Source of the DNA: a virus
Direction: 5' to 3' (one strand)
DNA length: 29,104 nt
Virus record (IMG/VR): IMGVR_UViG_3300030333_002785
Coordinates: 1-29,104 of that record
Shown here piece after piece: positions 15,843-23,599 of the stretch (its first letter is position 1; each line of letters starts with the position of its first letter). The notes beneath the pieces are model-generated. The model made no database searches. It was given only the letters and a program-made list of their open reading frames with translations, and was not told where the DNA came from. The position numbers were made by a program, and so were the translations under genes.

Positions 15843-15860
15843 ATTTTTACTTTTCTTACA

Positions 15861-15868
15861 TATAAATA
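15861..15868 (-). promoter_or_regulatory. TATTTATA box before scaffold/capsid genes
   Basis: The coding strand reads ATATATTTATATGTAAG, 18 bp after the bS21 stop codon and 118 bp before the scaffold ATG. It is placed to drive the scaffold-capsid unit that ends at the terminator at 12857. Confidence 0.5.
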
Positions 15869-15886
15869 TATATAAAGTAAAAAATA

Positions 15887-16075
15887 TCAGTTGTTTTGAG
15901 AATTTTTTTTCATTCTCAATTTTGCTTTCAAACGTTTTTTTCTTTTTGTTATAGATGGTTTTTCATAGAACCGTCTGTCTTGTAACTCTAAAAGTATTTT
16001 AGAATCTTTTACTTTTCGTTTGAACTGACTTATAGCCTTTTCTATATTATTTTTACGAACCTTTACTTCTATCAA
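15887..16075 (-). CDS. rpsU: Ribosomal protein bS21 homologue (62 aa)
   Basis: A 62-residue basic protein matching bacterial small-subunit protein bS21 along its length. The EVKVRKNN start, AISQFKRKVKDSKIL helix, LQDRRFYEKPS block and the terminal KRKKRLKAKLRMKK helix all correspond to bS21, whose hallmark is 'FKR...(R/E)R..YEKPS..RK'. In cells bS21 sits near the 3' end of 16S rRNA and aids initiation. Phage-encoded bS21 has been reported in several tailed phages, including marine ones, and may bias host ribosomes to phage messages. The start is TTG (no in-frame ATG) with GAGG five bases upstream, directly after the preceding stop. Location inside the head-assembly genes implies late expression. 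Confidence 0.93.
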   Translation of the reverse strand: MIEVKVRKNNIEKAISQFKRKVKDSKILLELQDRRFYEKPSITKRKKRLKAKLRMKKNSQNN

Positions 16076-16083
16076 GTTAACCT

Positions 16084-16656
16084 CTACTTATCTTTACGAG
16101 CTGCTATAGCTTTTGCTATTGCTTTTCTTCTTTTTGCTAGATACTCATCTGAATCATCTTTATCACCATCGTTATCAATATCACCATCTTCTTTACCAAC
16201 TGGATCCATAGCTTCACCTAATTCAAAGTATCTTCCAAGAATGTTACCCATATCCTCATATAATACAGCCATTCTTTCTTTTAGTTGTTGTGCTTCACCA
16301 GCTATCTTACCAAATTGTTTGGAAAAGCCAGTTAATTCTTTCATATTACGATTTACTGTAATCTTATCAAAATTCTCATCAGCTTCAGTAAGAGCATATT
16401 GTTTAGCATATTCTGCTAATTCAGAAAGTCCTTTAGCTACTTCTCTCAAATCATTCTCACCAAAAATGGTTTTTCTATAGTTACCAAATGTGGATAACTT
16501 TTCTGTTAACTCAGATGCAGATACGCTTGTTTCTTCTTCATCCATACTTTCTTGCTTAATAAGTTTTGATAACTGAATACCATTCCCTATTGGCTTCTCA
16601 GTAACAACACCACCTATTGTTGCAAATTCTTTGATAATATCTTTCATTTTAACCAT
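16084..16656 (-). CDS. Unknown head-region protein with dockerin/EF-hand-like loop (190 aa)
   Basis: I start this at the ATG at 16656 because AAGGAG lies six bases upstream; an 18-codon longer reading would run into the preceding gene. The body is helical and charged (FATIGGVVTEKP, TVNRNMKELTGFSKQFGKIA, LKERMAVLYEDMGNILGRYF). Near the C-terminus DIDNDGDKDDSDEYL (residues 159-173) has Asp at loop positions 1, 3, 5 and 12 with Gly at 6, as in dockerin/EF-hand calcium loops, followed by a basic helix KRRKAIAKAIAARKDK. Similar acidic loops plus basic tails occur in proteins of other marine T4-like phages, from memory. It may be a prohead-core or internal head protein, but function is unknown. Confidence 0.7.
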   Translation of the reverse strand: MVKMKDIIKEFATIGGVVTEKPIGNGIQLSKLIKQESMDEEETSVSASELTEKLSTFGNYRKTIFGENDLREVAKGLSELAEYAKQYALTEADENFDKITVNRNMKELTGFSKQFGKIAGEAQQLKERMAVLYEDMGNILGRYFELGEAMDPVGKEDGDIDNDGDKDDSDEYLAKRRKAIAKAIAARKDK

Positions 16657-16666
16657 TATTGGCTCC

Positions 16667-17011
16667 TTACTTTCTAAGTTTTCCTCGTTTAGAGTATCTT
16701 CTGAAACCATCTCTTACTCGGTTCCATAAAGCCCTCATTAAATCTTTTTGTCCTGTACCAGTATCTCTAACTGGACCTGACATAATTGCTCTTTGTAAAT
16801 CCATAGCATCGTACTTACCAGCTTTTACACCATCCATCATCATTTTTACAGTTTGTGCTGATGCTTTACCAATCATCTTTCCCATCTTTATAACATCTTG
16901 TTCAACCATTTTCTTTGCTTCTGGCGAACTAAATGGTAATTGTGATGGTGAACTAAAAGGTGCTTCATCAACCATATTTTCCATTAGTCTTTTATAAATA
17001 GATTTTTTCAT
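16667..17011 (-). CDS. Unknown basic head-region protein (114 aa)
   Basis: A 114-residue protein with a Pro/Ser stretch (EAPFSSPSQLPFSSPEAKK) containing a repeated PFSSP, then Met/Lys-rich helices (VKMMMDGVKAGKYDAMDLQR) and a basic end (LWNRVRDGFRRYSKRGKLRK). The ATG overlaps the preceding TAA by one base. It lies in the block between protease and scaffold where T4-like phages often keep small core proteins. I do not recognise a family; the basic C-terminus could bind DNA or the acidic scaffold. Confidence 0.65.
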   Translation of the reverse strand: MKKSIYKRLMENMVDEAPFSSPSQLPFSSPEAKKMVEQDVIKMGKMIGKASAQTVKMMMDGVKAGKYDAMDLQRAIMSGPVRDTGTGQKDLMRALWNRVRDGFRRYSKRGKLRK

Positions 17012-17376
17012 TATCTTCTTAGTCCTAATGATTTTCTAAGTCTTAATGACTTCATTCTTTTTCTTAAAATTCTTTTACCTTTTGCTTTTCTTTTTATAGC
17101 AGCTCTTCTCTGCCCCCTTTTCTTTCTAACTCTTTCACCTGTACTTACCATCACACAAGCTTTTTTGGATGGACTATACTTCATACGAGGTGGACAAAAG
17201 GCTTTTAACTTAACCCTACGATTTCGTATTACTCTACGTTTTCTTAGTTCAGTTAGAAAAGCTAATGCAATTTCATCAACTGTTTTTGAATTCTCCCACA
17301 TTTCATCTTCAACTAAGTCAAAGAATCCATTCCTATCAGCGTATTCTATTAAACCATATATCTCGGTTAGTTTCAT
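17011..17376 (-). CDS. Unknown protein with strongly basic C-terminal half (121 aa)
   Basis: The first ~45 residues form an acidic helical region (IYGLIEYADRNGFFDLVEDE). Then comes KLKAFCPPRMKYSPSKKACV with two cysteines 15 residues apart, and a very Arg/Lys-rich tail (QRRAAIKRKAKGKRILRKRM, then SLRLRKSLGLRR). The switch from acidic to highly basic suggests binding to nucleic acid or to the acidic scaffold inside the prohead. It is coupled by a TAATG overlap to the next gene. Similar QRRAAIKRK..RKR text occurs, as I recall, in other T4-like marine phages, but no function is known. Confidence 0.68.
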   Translation of the reverse strand: MKLTEIYGLIEYADRNGFFDLVEDEMWENSKTVDEIALAFLTELRKRRVIRNRRVKLKAFCPPRMKYSPSKKACVMVSTGERVRKKRGQRRAAIKRKAKGKRILRKRMKSLRLRKSLGLRR

Positions 17377-17380
17377 TAAA

Positions 17381-17680
17381 TTAACTTACCTTTGGATTTT
17401 TCTTTAATACGTAAACCACTTTGTTGTTAGTAGCCATATGTTTTGGTGCAAATTCATATAATTGATTTTGTTGAAGTTTAGATATATCTATTCTTCCACC
17501 ATCCCATAAATCTATATGTCCTGTAGTACCTGATTCAGCAACAATAACACCACCCATTCCAAAGTCGGAACCTGTGAAACTAGCACTTGTATTACTAACT
17601 TGAATTACTCTAGTCCATTTGCCAGGAACTCCAAATTTTTGAGCCTGGTTATAATCGGTTGGGTGATCGTTCATTCCCAT
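17381..17680 (-). CDS. Small beta-rich putative virion protein (99 aa)
   Basis: A 99-residue protein whose sequence alternates short hydrophobic strands: WTRVIQVSNTSASFTGSDFG, GGVIVAESGTTGHIDLWDGG and LYEFAPKHMATNNKVVYVLK. This resembles small structural virion proteins more than its basic helical neighbours. The first of two close ATGs is chosen because AGGAG lies seven bases before it. No family is recognised; a minor capsid or decoration role is possible. Confidence 0.62.
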   Translation of the reverse strand: MGMNDHPTDYNQAQKFGVPGKWTRVIQVSNTSASFTGSDFGMGGVIVAESGTTGHIDLWDGGRIDISKLQQNQLYEFAPKHMATNNKVVYVLKKNPKVS

Positions 17681-17689
17681 AATTTACTC

Positions 17690-17968
17690 CTAAGTATTTT
17701 TTCTTTTCCAGTCAGCTAATTTGACTTTCATTTCAATCACATATTTTTTATAAAAACGCTGTAGCTCTAATACTTGTCTTTTGTAATCAGCATCTTTATC
17801 TTTTGCTAAATCTTTCATAAGAGTTTTCATATTTCTATCAACTCTATCCATAGCACTTTCAATAGATTTAAAGTAATTATCATATCCAGCAAAACCCATC
17901 TTTATCTTTCCTTCAGATAATCTAAAATTTCTCCACTTAGTCCACATTTCTTTTGTGTATTCTGGCAT
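17690..17968 (-). CDS. Unknown helical protein (92 aa)
   Basis: A 92-residue charged helical protein (MPEYTKEMWTKWRNFRLSEG, then AMDRVDRNMKTLMKDLAKDK and QRFYKKYVIEMKVKLADWKR). It has no cysteine and no membrane segment. Its ATG overlaps the protease stop by one base (TAATG), so translation is coupled to the prohead protease. A core or scaffold accessory role is possible from position only. Confidence 0.62.
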   Translation of the reverse strand: MPEYTKEMWTKWRNFRLSEGKIKMGFAGYDNYFKSIESAMDRVDRNMKTLMKDLAKDKDADYKRQVLELQRFYKKYVIEMKVKLADWKRKNT

Positions 17969-18585
17969 TATTCTTCTCTCATTATCTGATTAATAACGTG
18001 TTCTACTTTACAATAATCTCCACAAGTTCTACCTTGTGTCTTATCTACTGATTCATTCATTGGATACATAAATGCACCGTGTGTAGATGGGTTAGATACG
18101 AAATCAAAAGCGATGAGTTCAAAATCTTTTTGAACTTCCTGTGCCTCTTTACCACTATCTTCAGTTACAGTCTCTACTGAACCAACACCTCTTGATGAAA
18201 TACCTAACTTGATACCATTTTTAAATAACTCTCTTAAAATATTACCACTTGGTGTTGTTAAAATTTCTACTTCACCTATTAAATCGTTTCCTCTCCAATT
18301 CATATCAGTAATATTATGTGAAACGTTAGCAAGGTTTACTACTGAACTATCTGGATGGTCAAGTTCACCCATAGCTCTCTTTTCTTTTACAAAATTCTTT
18401 GAATACTCGTTAGCTTCTCTAACTAATATTTCTTTAGGATAAACTCTACCATTTTGGTTTTTAGCTTCTGCTCTTTGTAATACACCACGTACAACTAACT
18501 TTCCGTTGTTCTCTTTTACAGATTCAGTTATCTGTTCAGGTGTTACTTCAAAAGGTAGATAATCTACTATAAGTTGTTTATTCAT
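17968..18585 (-). CDS. gp21: Prohead maturation protease, T4 gp21-like (205 aa)
   Basis: A serine protease of the T4 gp21 family, which shares the herpesvirus-assemblin fold. It sits in the prohead core and cleaves capsid and scaffold proteins before packaging. Length is 205 (T4 gp21 is 212). Visible features are an early VVRGVLQRAEAKNQNGRVYP segment, GELDHPDSS with the likely catalytic His77, and KLGISSRGVG with the likely nucleophile Ser130 or Ser131, then FELIAFDFVSNPSTHGAFM. The C-terminal tail with two cysteines (GRTCGDYCKVEH) is extra. It starts one base after the 81-residue gene and is coupled to the next gene. A TATTTATA box lies 16 bp upstream. Confidence 0.93.
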   Translation of the reverse strand: MNKQLIVDYLPFEVTPEQITESVKENNGKLVVRGVLQRAEAKNQNGRVYPKEILVREANEYSKNFVKEKRAMGELDHPDSSVVNLANVSHNITDMNWRGNDLIGEVEILTTPSGNILRELFKNGIKLGISSRGVGSVETVTEDSGKEAQEVQKDFELIAFDFVSNPSTHGAFMYPMNESVDKTQGRTCGDYCKVEHVINQIMREE

Positions 18586-18586
18586 A

Positions 18587-18832
18587 CTATTTCACTTTCT
18601 TATAAATACGTTCAACCTCTTTCATAAAAGAAGTTATATTCTTTTTATACATTCTACCTATCTCTTTTGAAAGTTGTACGTTAGTTGGATTAGCATCTTT
18701 TAATATCGCTTGTTGCATATCAAACATAGATTTTCTTAATCCAGCTTCTTTTTTCATCAGTTTCATCTTAGAAGCTTTAACAGCCTTTTTATCGAGAGGT
18801 GATTCTACTAAAAAATCTTTTAGCTTTATCAT
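18587..18832 (-). CDS. Small helical head-region protein (81 aa)
   Basis: An 81-residue Lys/Met-rich helical protein (MIKLKDFLVESPLDKKAVKA through SLSKEIGRMYKKN-type helices to VERIYKKVK). It occupies the place between portal and protease where T4 has the core genes 67 and 68. Similarity to either cannot be established by eye. The ATGA overlap with the 145-residue gene and the one-base gap to the protease place it in the same operon. Confidence 0.6.
   Translation of the reverse strand: MIKLKDFLVESPLDKKAVKASKMKLMKKEAGLRKSMFDMQQAILKDANPTNVQLSKEIGRMYKKNITSFMKEVERIYKKVK
18601..18608 (-). promoter_or_regulatory. Possible TATTTATA box before the protease gene
   Basis: The coding strand reads GTATTTATAAGAAAG inside the last codons of the 81-residue gene, 16 bp before the protease ATG. 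It matches the intergenic octamer, but being in coding sequence it could be chance in AT-rich DNA. Confidence 0.25.
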
Positions 18833-19266
18833 TGTAATTTACCGATTTTGTTAGATAGTCTAACTAATCTTTCTGCTATTTTACCTAAAGCCTTATGTGT
18901 ATTTTTCCAATATGAACTTGAGTCTACTTTTAATTCACTTTTTAGTCTAACAGCCATATCGATTTGTTTACTTAAATTTTTCAATGTGTAATTTACTTCA
19001 CGCATTGATTTACCAATTTTTTGTCTTGGTGTGAACTCTTCATTATTTCTCCAGTCGTGGTATCTACCCTCATTTATATCCTCAGATACATAACCACTAC
19101 CACTAGCTATTTGCTTTCTTCTATCCAATGGAACACCATCCTTAGTACCTTTACCACTAAAGGCTCTTGGTGTCATATAGCCTGGCGTAGCTGAAGAAGT
19201 TGATACCTCTTCAAGTTCTTGTCTTATTAGTTCTTTAAGAAGTTCTATTAGTTCACTTTTTTTCAT
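18829..19266 (-). CDS. Unknown head-region protein (145 aa)
   Basis: The N-terminus is a helical ELIELLKELIRQELEEVSTS, followed by ATPGYMTPRAFSGKG and later QIASGSGYVSED. Similar 'GY.TP.AF' linkers occur, as I recall, in small proteins of T4-like marine phages. The C-terminal half is a basic helical segment (MREVNYTLKNLSKQIDMAVR, then ALGKIAERLVRLSNKIGKL). It overlaps the preceding gene by 14 bp and the following gene by 4 bp. Position between portal and protease suggests a prohead-core component, but no function is known. Confidence 0.65.
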   Translation of the reverse strand: MKKSELIELLKELIRQELEEVSTSSATPGYMTPRAFSGKGTKDGVPLDRRKQIASGSGYVSEDINEGRYHDWRNNEEFTPRQKIGKSMREVNYTLKNLSKQIDMAVRLKSELKVDSSSYWKNTHKALGKIAERLVRLSNKIGKLQ

Positions 19267-20128
19267 TAACTTTTCCTAATTCAGTTACTAAATCATAATA
19301 ACGTAAAACAGAAGTAAGTGTTTTCTCTGATACGTGTTTTGTATTCTTGATTTCTTGTATCTTATTGATAGCACCGTGTAACTTAATTCGTGTGATTTCA
19401 TCGTTAACTTTATTAACGTGTTTTTCAAGTTTTGCTTCAATAATATCTAATTTATCATTAACAAAAGTTTTTAATTCTTCATTATCAGAAACATTGTAAA
19501 TATATTTCTTCAATACTTCTTTTTGCTCTGTAGTTAACTTAGAGTATTTTTTATTAAACTTATCAACCAATGTTTTGTAAGCAAGTAATCTAACATCTGT
19601 ATCACTTTTTGAAAATTCACTAAATACTTCATTCTCTTGTACTGGCTTTTTCTTTGGTGATGTTGATATAGTTTCGATTAGAGTAAATTTACTGTTTACC
19701 TTTGCAACTGGATTGAGTATTTTATCAGAAGATACTTCTTCAAATAGATTGTAAACAGAAGCGTAAAATTTATAATTTGGAATTCTTGCGTTAAAAAATT
19801 CTTTTGAATCAAATGATTCGTTTACTTTTTTAACTAAGTTATATTTTTCTTTACGTAACTTAGAATTAGATAGTTTTTGTCTAGTTTCTAAAACTACGTT
19901 AAGTAAATCAGTCGCCATAGCCTGATTCTTGGTTTTTTTATTTTGTAAGATGTTGTATAATTCTAACTCTTTTGATATTTCAGTATCTTTTCCAAAAAAT
20001 TCTTTAAAGATGTTAACTGCTTTACTTTTAGTGTTATCATTGAGAACATCGGCAGTTAACTTCCTCGCTAGAAGTTCATACAATATACCAACATTCTTTA
20101 CTTTGGAATGTTTTATTTTATTCATCAC
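19253..20128 (-). CDS. Unknown conserved-looking protein downstream of portal (291 aa)
   Basis: A 291-residue, Lys-rich, mainly helical protein (KNVGILYELLARKLTADVLN, ELELYNILQNKKTKNQAMAT, FFNARIPNYKFYASVYNLFE). No cysteine pairs, membrane segments or enzyme motifs are visible. GTG at 20128 and ATG at 20125 are both possible starts; CGGAG is seven bases before the GTG. Two tandem TATTTATA boxes lie about 35 bp upstream in the gap after the portal, so this is probably the first gene of a unit running through the protease to bS21. A role in capsid assembly is inferred from position only. Confidence 0.68.
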   Translation of the reverse strand: MMNKIKHSKVKNVGILYELLARKLTADVLNDNTKSKAVNIFKEFFGKDTEISKELELYNILQNKKTKNQAMATDLLNVVLETRQKLSNSKLRKEKYNLVKKVNESFDSKEFFNARIPNYKFYASVYNLFEEVSSDKILNPVAKVNSKFTLIETISTSPKKKPVQENEVFSEFSKSDTDVRLLAYKTLVDKFNKKYSKLTTEQKEVLKKYIYNVSDNEELKTFVNDKLDIIEAKLEKHVNKVNDEITRIKLHGAINKIQEIKNTKHVSEKTLTSVLRYYDLVTELGKVNEKK

Positions 20129-20162
20129 ACAAATGCTCCGTGTTATCGTAATTTCTCTTAAC

Positions 20163-20178
20163 TATAAATATATAAATA
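20163..20178 (-). promoter_or_regulatory. Tandem TATTTATA boxes after the portal gene
   Basis: The coding strand reads TATTTATATATTTATA, two adjacent octamers, starting three bases after the portal stop. The nearer one is about 35 bp before the next gene, the same spacing as two other boxes in this window. Confidence 0.45.
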
Positions 20179-20180
20179 CA

Positions 20181-22007
20181 TTAAATTTTGTTATTTAGAG
20201 TAGAATCTACTTCTTTTTCATACTCTTTTTTTAACTCTTCTGATTCATTTATGATTTTTTTATCGTTTTTAGCTATCTTTTTTAGAGATGTTTTCATATT
20301 ATCATAATGAGATAGAGCTAAATTAGTTGCAGCAACTACTCTATCGTGTTTACCTAAAGGATCTCTTCCTCTAGCACTTCCATCTTTACTGTATTTTGGT
20401 AATTCTTTTGGTCTTCCAGCGCCTTCGTGTCCACCCTCTGGTGCTCCACCCTCTTCATCAAACTCATCTAACTCGTGTCCTGTTCTACCCATAGCCAAAT
20501 CTGCTGGTGTTCCTTGTGATTGTCCTGATTTTTCAGGATCATTACCCTCATTTTCTATCTGAGAGCGTCTGAACTTTTCTTTAGTATCATCTATTATCTT
20601 GTCTCTCTCTGTTTTAATATCATCTTTACTGAAATTAAATACATTTGAGTAAATCCAATCAGAAGAAACTAACCCATCTTGTAACATCGAAGATGCTAAT
20701 TGTGTCTTACTACTCCACAACTCTACTTTTTCTGTTTCATATATTGTAGATGGGTTTGTTAAATTTAATTCAAAGTTTACTAATTCAGCATCTTTAAATC
20801 CTTGTGCATATAAATGAACAATAGCTATCTTAGTTAACTCTGATACTGTAATTCTTTGTAATCTTTCTATGGTACGAGCAAATCTTACATCCTCAGCTGC
20901 TAATGTAGCTTTAGCACCCAATCCCTCTTCATATCCTAAGAAAGCTTTTGGCACTCTTAATGCAGCCATCATTTTATTTCTGAGGTATTCTATATCATCA
21001 GTAGCCTCATATGTTAAGCCTGGTAATGAATCGATTTGTGTTCCACTATCACCACCACGAACTGGTAAGAAGAAATCTTCAGTTATGTTTTGCATATTGT
21101 ATTTGAGATTATATTCGCCTGTTGTTTGGTCTATAATAGGTGCCTTCTTCATCTTATCAACAATTTGCCCCATATAGTTATCAACTTCATTTGGTGGTAT
21201 GTTTCCAATATCTACTCTAAACACTCTCTTTTCAGGTGCTCTCATAATACGATGAATTAACATCGCATCTTCCATAAGAGATAATTGTTTCCATATTTTT
21301 CTACCACTCTCAATCATTGATTTACCGTAAGGTAGATAGTTTGTATCAGCCAACATTCTAAAATGTGCTATTTCAAAATTTTCAAACTCTGTCTTAATAG
21401 TTGATACTGAACGTCTTGGGTCTGATGTTTCTTGTACAAATTTTACCATCTCAGGATTCTCAGGATCCATTCCCTCTATCCTTGATAAATCATATGGAGA
21501 CATTGGTTCTACATTTGTAATACCATATTTCTCTGCGATGTTTAACTTTAAAAAGAAATCTCCATACTTACACATATTACGAATCCACGGCCAGAGATTA
21601 AATTCTATATTTAAAATATCATAAAATAAGTTATTTAAGATTTCTTGTATATTCTTATTACTTGAATTTATGGTTAATACGTTTCCATACTCTGATTTCA
21701 TTGTTGATTCATCAGCGTAAATATCTAATGCAGAACTAATGATTGGGTCAGCATCCATCGATTCATAATCTTTAAATAATCCCAACCTTACAGTACGAAC
21801 CATAGCGGTATCTGAATAACCACTTAATCCTAAAGGACCTGCGCTACCTTTATACAGCTTAGTATATCTATCTACTAAATGTGATTTAGCATTAGCTTGT
21901 ATTTCATCGGTATCTATTACTTTTAATTTTCTTCCACCAACGTTTCTGATTATTACATTTGTAGAAAACAATCTTTGTAGTCTACCAAATAATGATGTAT
22001 CAGCCAT
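20181..22007 (-). CDS. gp20: Portal protein, T4 gp20-like (608 aa)
   Basis: The dodecameric portal at the unique capsid vertex, through which DNA is packaged and ejected. Portal blocks visible in order are MADTSLFGRLQRLFS, MDADPIISSALDIYADESTM, FFLKLNIAEKYGITNVEPMS, AHFRMLADTNYLPYGKSMIE, EDAMLIHRIMRAPEKRVFRV, MRVPKAFLGYEEGLG-type text near 'ALRVPKAFLGYEEG', and AEDVRFARTIERLQR. T4 gp20 is 524 residues; this one is longer mainly through a C-terminal tail of Gly/Glu/Pro-rich sequence followed by basic helices (from about residue 500). It begins 11 bp after the terminase with GAGG before the ATG. Confidence 0.94.
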   Translation of the reverse strand: MADTSLFGRLQRLFSTNVIIRNVGGRKLKVIDTDEIQANAKSHLVDRYTKLYKGSAGPLGLSGYSDTAMVRTVRLGLFKDYESMDADPIISSALDIYADESTMKSEYGNVLTINSSNKNIQEILNNLFYDILNIEFNLWPWIRNMCKYGDFFLKLNIAEKYGITNVEPMSPYDLSRIEGMDPENPEMVKFVQETSDPRRSVSTIKTEFENFEIAHFRMLADTNYLPYGKSMIESGRKIWKQLSLMEDAMLIHRIMRAPEKRVFRVDIGNIPPNEVDNYMGQIVDKMKKAPIIDQTTGEYNLKYNMQNITEDFFLPVRGGDSGTQIDSLPGLTYEATDDIEYLRNKMMAALRVPKAFLGYEEGLGAKATLAAEDVRFARTIERLQRITVSELTKIAIVHLYAQGFKDAELVNFELNLTNPSTIYETEKVELWSSKTQLASSMLQDGLVSSDWIYSNVFNFSKDDIKTERDKIIDDTKEKFRRSQIENEGNDPEKSGQSQGTPADLAMGRTGHELDEFDEEGGAPEGGHEGAGRPKELPKYSKDGSARGRDPLGKHDRVVAATNLALSHYDNMKTSLKKIAKNDKKIINESEELKKEYEKEVDSTLNNKI

Positions 22008-22018
22008 TTTTTACCTCA

Positions 22019-23599
22019 CTATAAAAGCCATTCAAGGCTTTCCTTATTTTTACCGACTTCCCATTTCCAAGAATCGGCTTTATCTGTTTTGTTAGTATAG
22101 ACTCCTTGACTATTATACTGATTCATACTATCAAGAGCTTTTCTCTGTAATTGAACACCTTCAGCACGTAATCTAAGAGCAGTTTCTCTTACCCATAGAG
22201 CTACAGCATATGACATAACTAAGTCATCATTGTATCCTCTCATTGCCTCAGCGCGTTGCCCGTTATATATAAATACAAACAACTCATCAATTAAACGATT
22301 TGAACTAACTTCTACTAACTTTTCTCTAAAAAATTCTTCTAATTTAGCAACAACTAATGGTCTTGTTTTCATTGACATTGTGAAACCAGGCACCATCTTC
22401 TTTTCTTCTCTATAATGTTTATTTGTCATTTGATGTTCTACATCAACATACTTTAAATCTTTACTCATATAGAATAGGTTAGGGTAACCTCTATCTATAA
22501 TTTGTTGAATAGCTGCCCAACCAATATTGTTATTCTCCACAACGAGTAATGCATTGTTATACTCTGCAGATATATTAACTAACAAGTTACCAAAATCTCT
22601 TGTAGACAAAACACCTTTGTATTCTGCTACTTGTTTTAAAGTTTCTAACTCAAGTATATGAAATGCTGAAAAGTCTGTAGAATCTCCCCTACTAACGTCA
22701 GCACTAACTATGTAATCTTTAGTATAATTTGGTGGTTCCCATATCCATAAATTACTATCCACTCCACGTTTTTCCATAGGTTCATTAACAAACTTAGTTT
22801 TTTGTTCTTCAAGTAGAACACCATCAATTACAGTTTGTCCTGAACTTATAAAATCACAATCACATTCTTGAGCTGCAAGTGATGGACCAAGTAATTTATC
22901 TTGTTCATCTCTCCACTCTTGCCCTCTATCTGGATGTACAGTCCAATGAAGTTTGATAAAATTAAAATCATTAATACCATCTTCAGCATCCATCCAAGTT
23001 TTGTGAAACCAATTACCAATACCATTAGGTGTAGATAGTGCGATACATTGTCCACCAGTTGATAGTGTCTGAGAAGCCGCTGCCCATATCCCATCAATCT
23101 TTTCAATGAATGCTGCCTCATCAAGTATCAGTAACGATAGTGCTTCAGAACGACCACTATCCTCACCACTTGATACAGCTTTAATTTGAGAACCATTTTT
23201 ATATCTAAGATTTAATTTATTATCTTCAACACACTTTGCCTTTAACCAAGTAGGTAAATTTGCGTGCATCACACGAACTTTAGTAACCAAGTTTTTAGCA
23301 ACATCTTGTTTAGTTGCTATAACCAATATATTCTTATCTTGATTAAAAGTCATCATCCATAGTGAGTAAGCAGCTGTAAGAGTTGATATACCTAATTGTC
23401 TAGCTTTTAAGATAACGTTAAATCTATGTAACAATAAATCAGACATAGTTTTTTCTTGAAACTCATACAAATCAAAAGGTATCTTACCTTTCATTGGATG
23501 TTGAATGACACAATACTTCTTTACAAAGTAGCTTGGGTCACTAGCACATTTAAGATATTCTTTTTTAATAGCTTCTTTTAGTGGTGCTGGATTAGCCAA
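22019..23599 (-). CDS. gp17: Terminase large subunit, T4 gp17-like (526 aa)
   Basis: The packaging motor ATPase-nuclease. The ATPase domain has a Walker A-like KARQLGIST (65-73), Walker B LLILDE (156-161) and the coupling motif ALSTPNGIGNWFHKTW (187-202). The RNase H-like nuclease domain has acidic residues at D301 (VSADVSRGDSTDF), E355 (LLVVENNN) and D458/D459 (GYNDDLVMSYAVAL). It is shorter than T4 gp17 (610). The start must be TTG at 23599 or later, since a stop codon directly precedes it in frame; AGGAAAG gives a ribosome-binding site and homologous-looking sequence starts within a few residues. It overlaps the upstream membrane-protein gene by 8 bp. No intein is visible. Confidence 0.95.
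   Translation of the reverse strand: MANPAPLKEAIKKEYLKCASDPSYFVKKYCVIQHPMKGKIPFDLYEFQEKTMSDLLLHRFNVILKARQLGISTLTAAYSLWMMTFNQDKNILVIATKQDVAKNLVTKVRVMHANLPTWLKAKCVEDNKLNLRYKNGSQIKAVSSGEDSGRSEALSLLILDEAAFIEKIDGIWAAASQTLSTGGQCIALSTPNGIGNWFHKTWMDAEDGINDFNFIKLHWTVHPDRGQEWRDEQDKLLGPSLAAQECDCDFISSGQTVIDGVLLEEQKTKFVNEPMEKRGVDSNLWIWEPPNYTKDYIVSADVSRGDSTDFSAFHILELETLKQVAEYKGVLSTRDFGNLLVNISAEYNNALLVVENNNIGWAAIQQIIDRGYPNLFYMSKDLKYVDVEHQMTNKHYREEKKMVPGFTMSMKTRPLVVAKLEEFFREKLVEVSSNRLIDELFVFIYNGQRAEAMRGYNDDLVMSYAVALWVRETALRLRAEGVQLQRKALDSMNQYNSQGVYTNKTDKADSWKWEVGKNKESLEWLL

Noticed and set aside
16657-16710. 18-codon longer start for the dockerin-loop gene
   Set aside because: The extension runs into the preceding gene, whereas AAGGAG lies six bases before the ATG at 16656.
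22268-22275. TATTTATA octamers inside coding regions (also 16993-17000 and 25580-25587)
   Set aside because: They are not near a start codon or gap that needs a promoter, and chance occurrence is expected in AT-rich coding DNA. They were not counted as support for the promoter motif.
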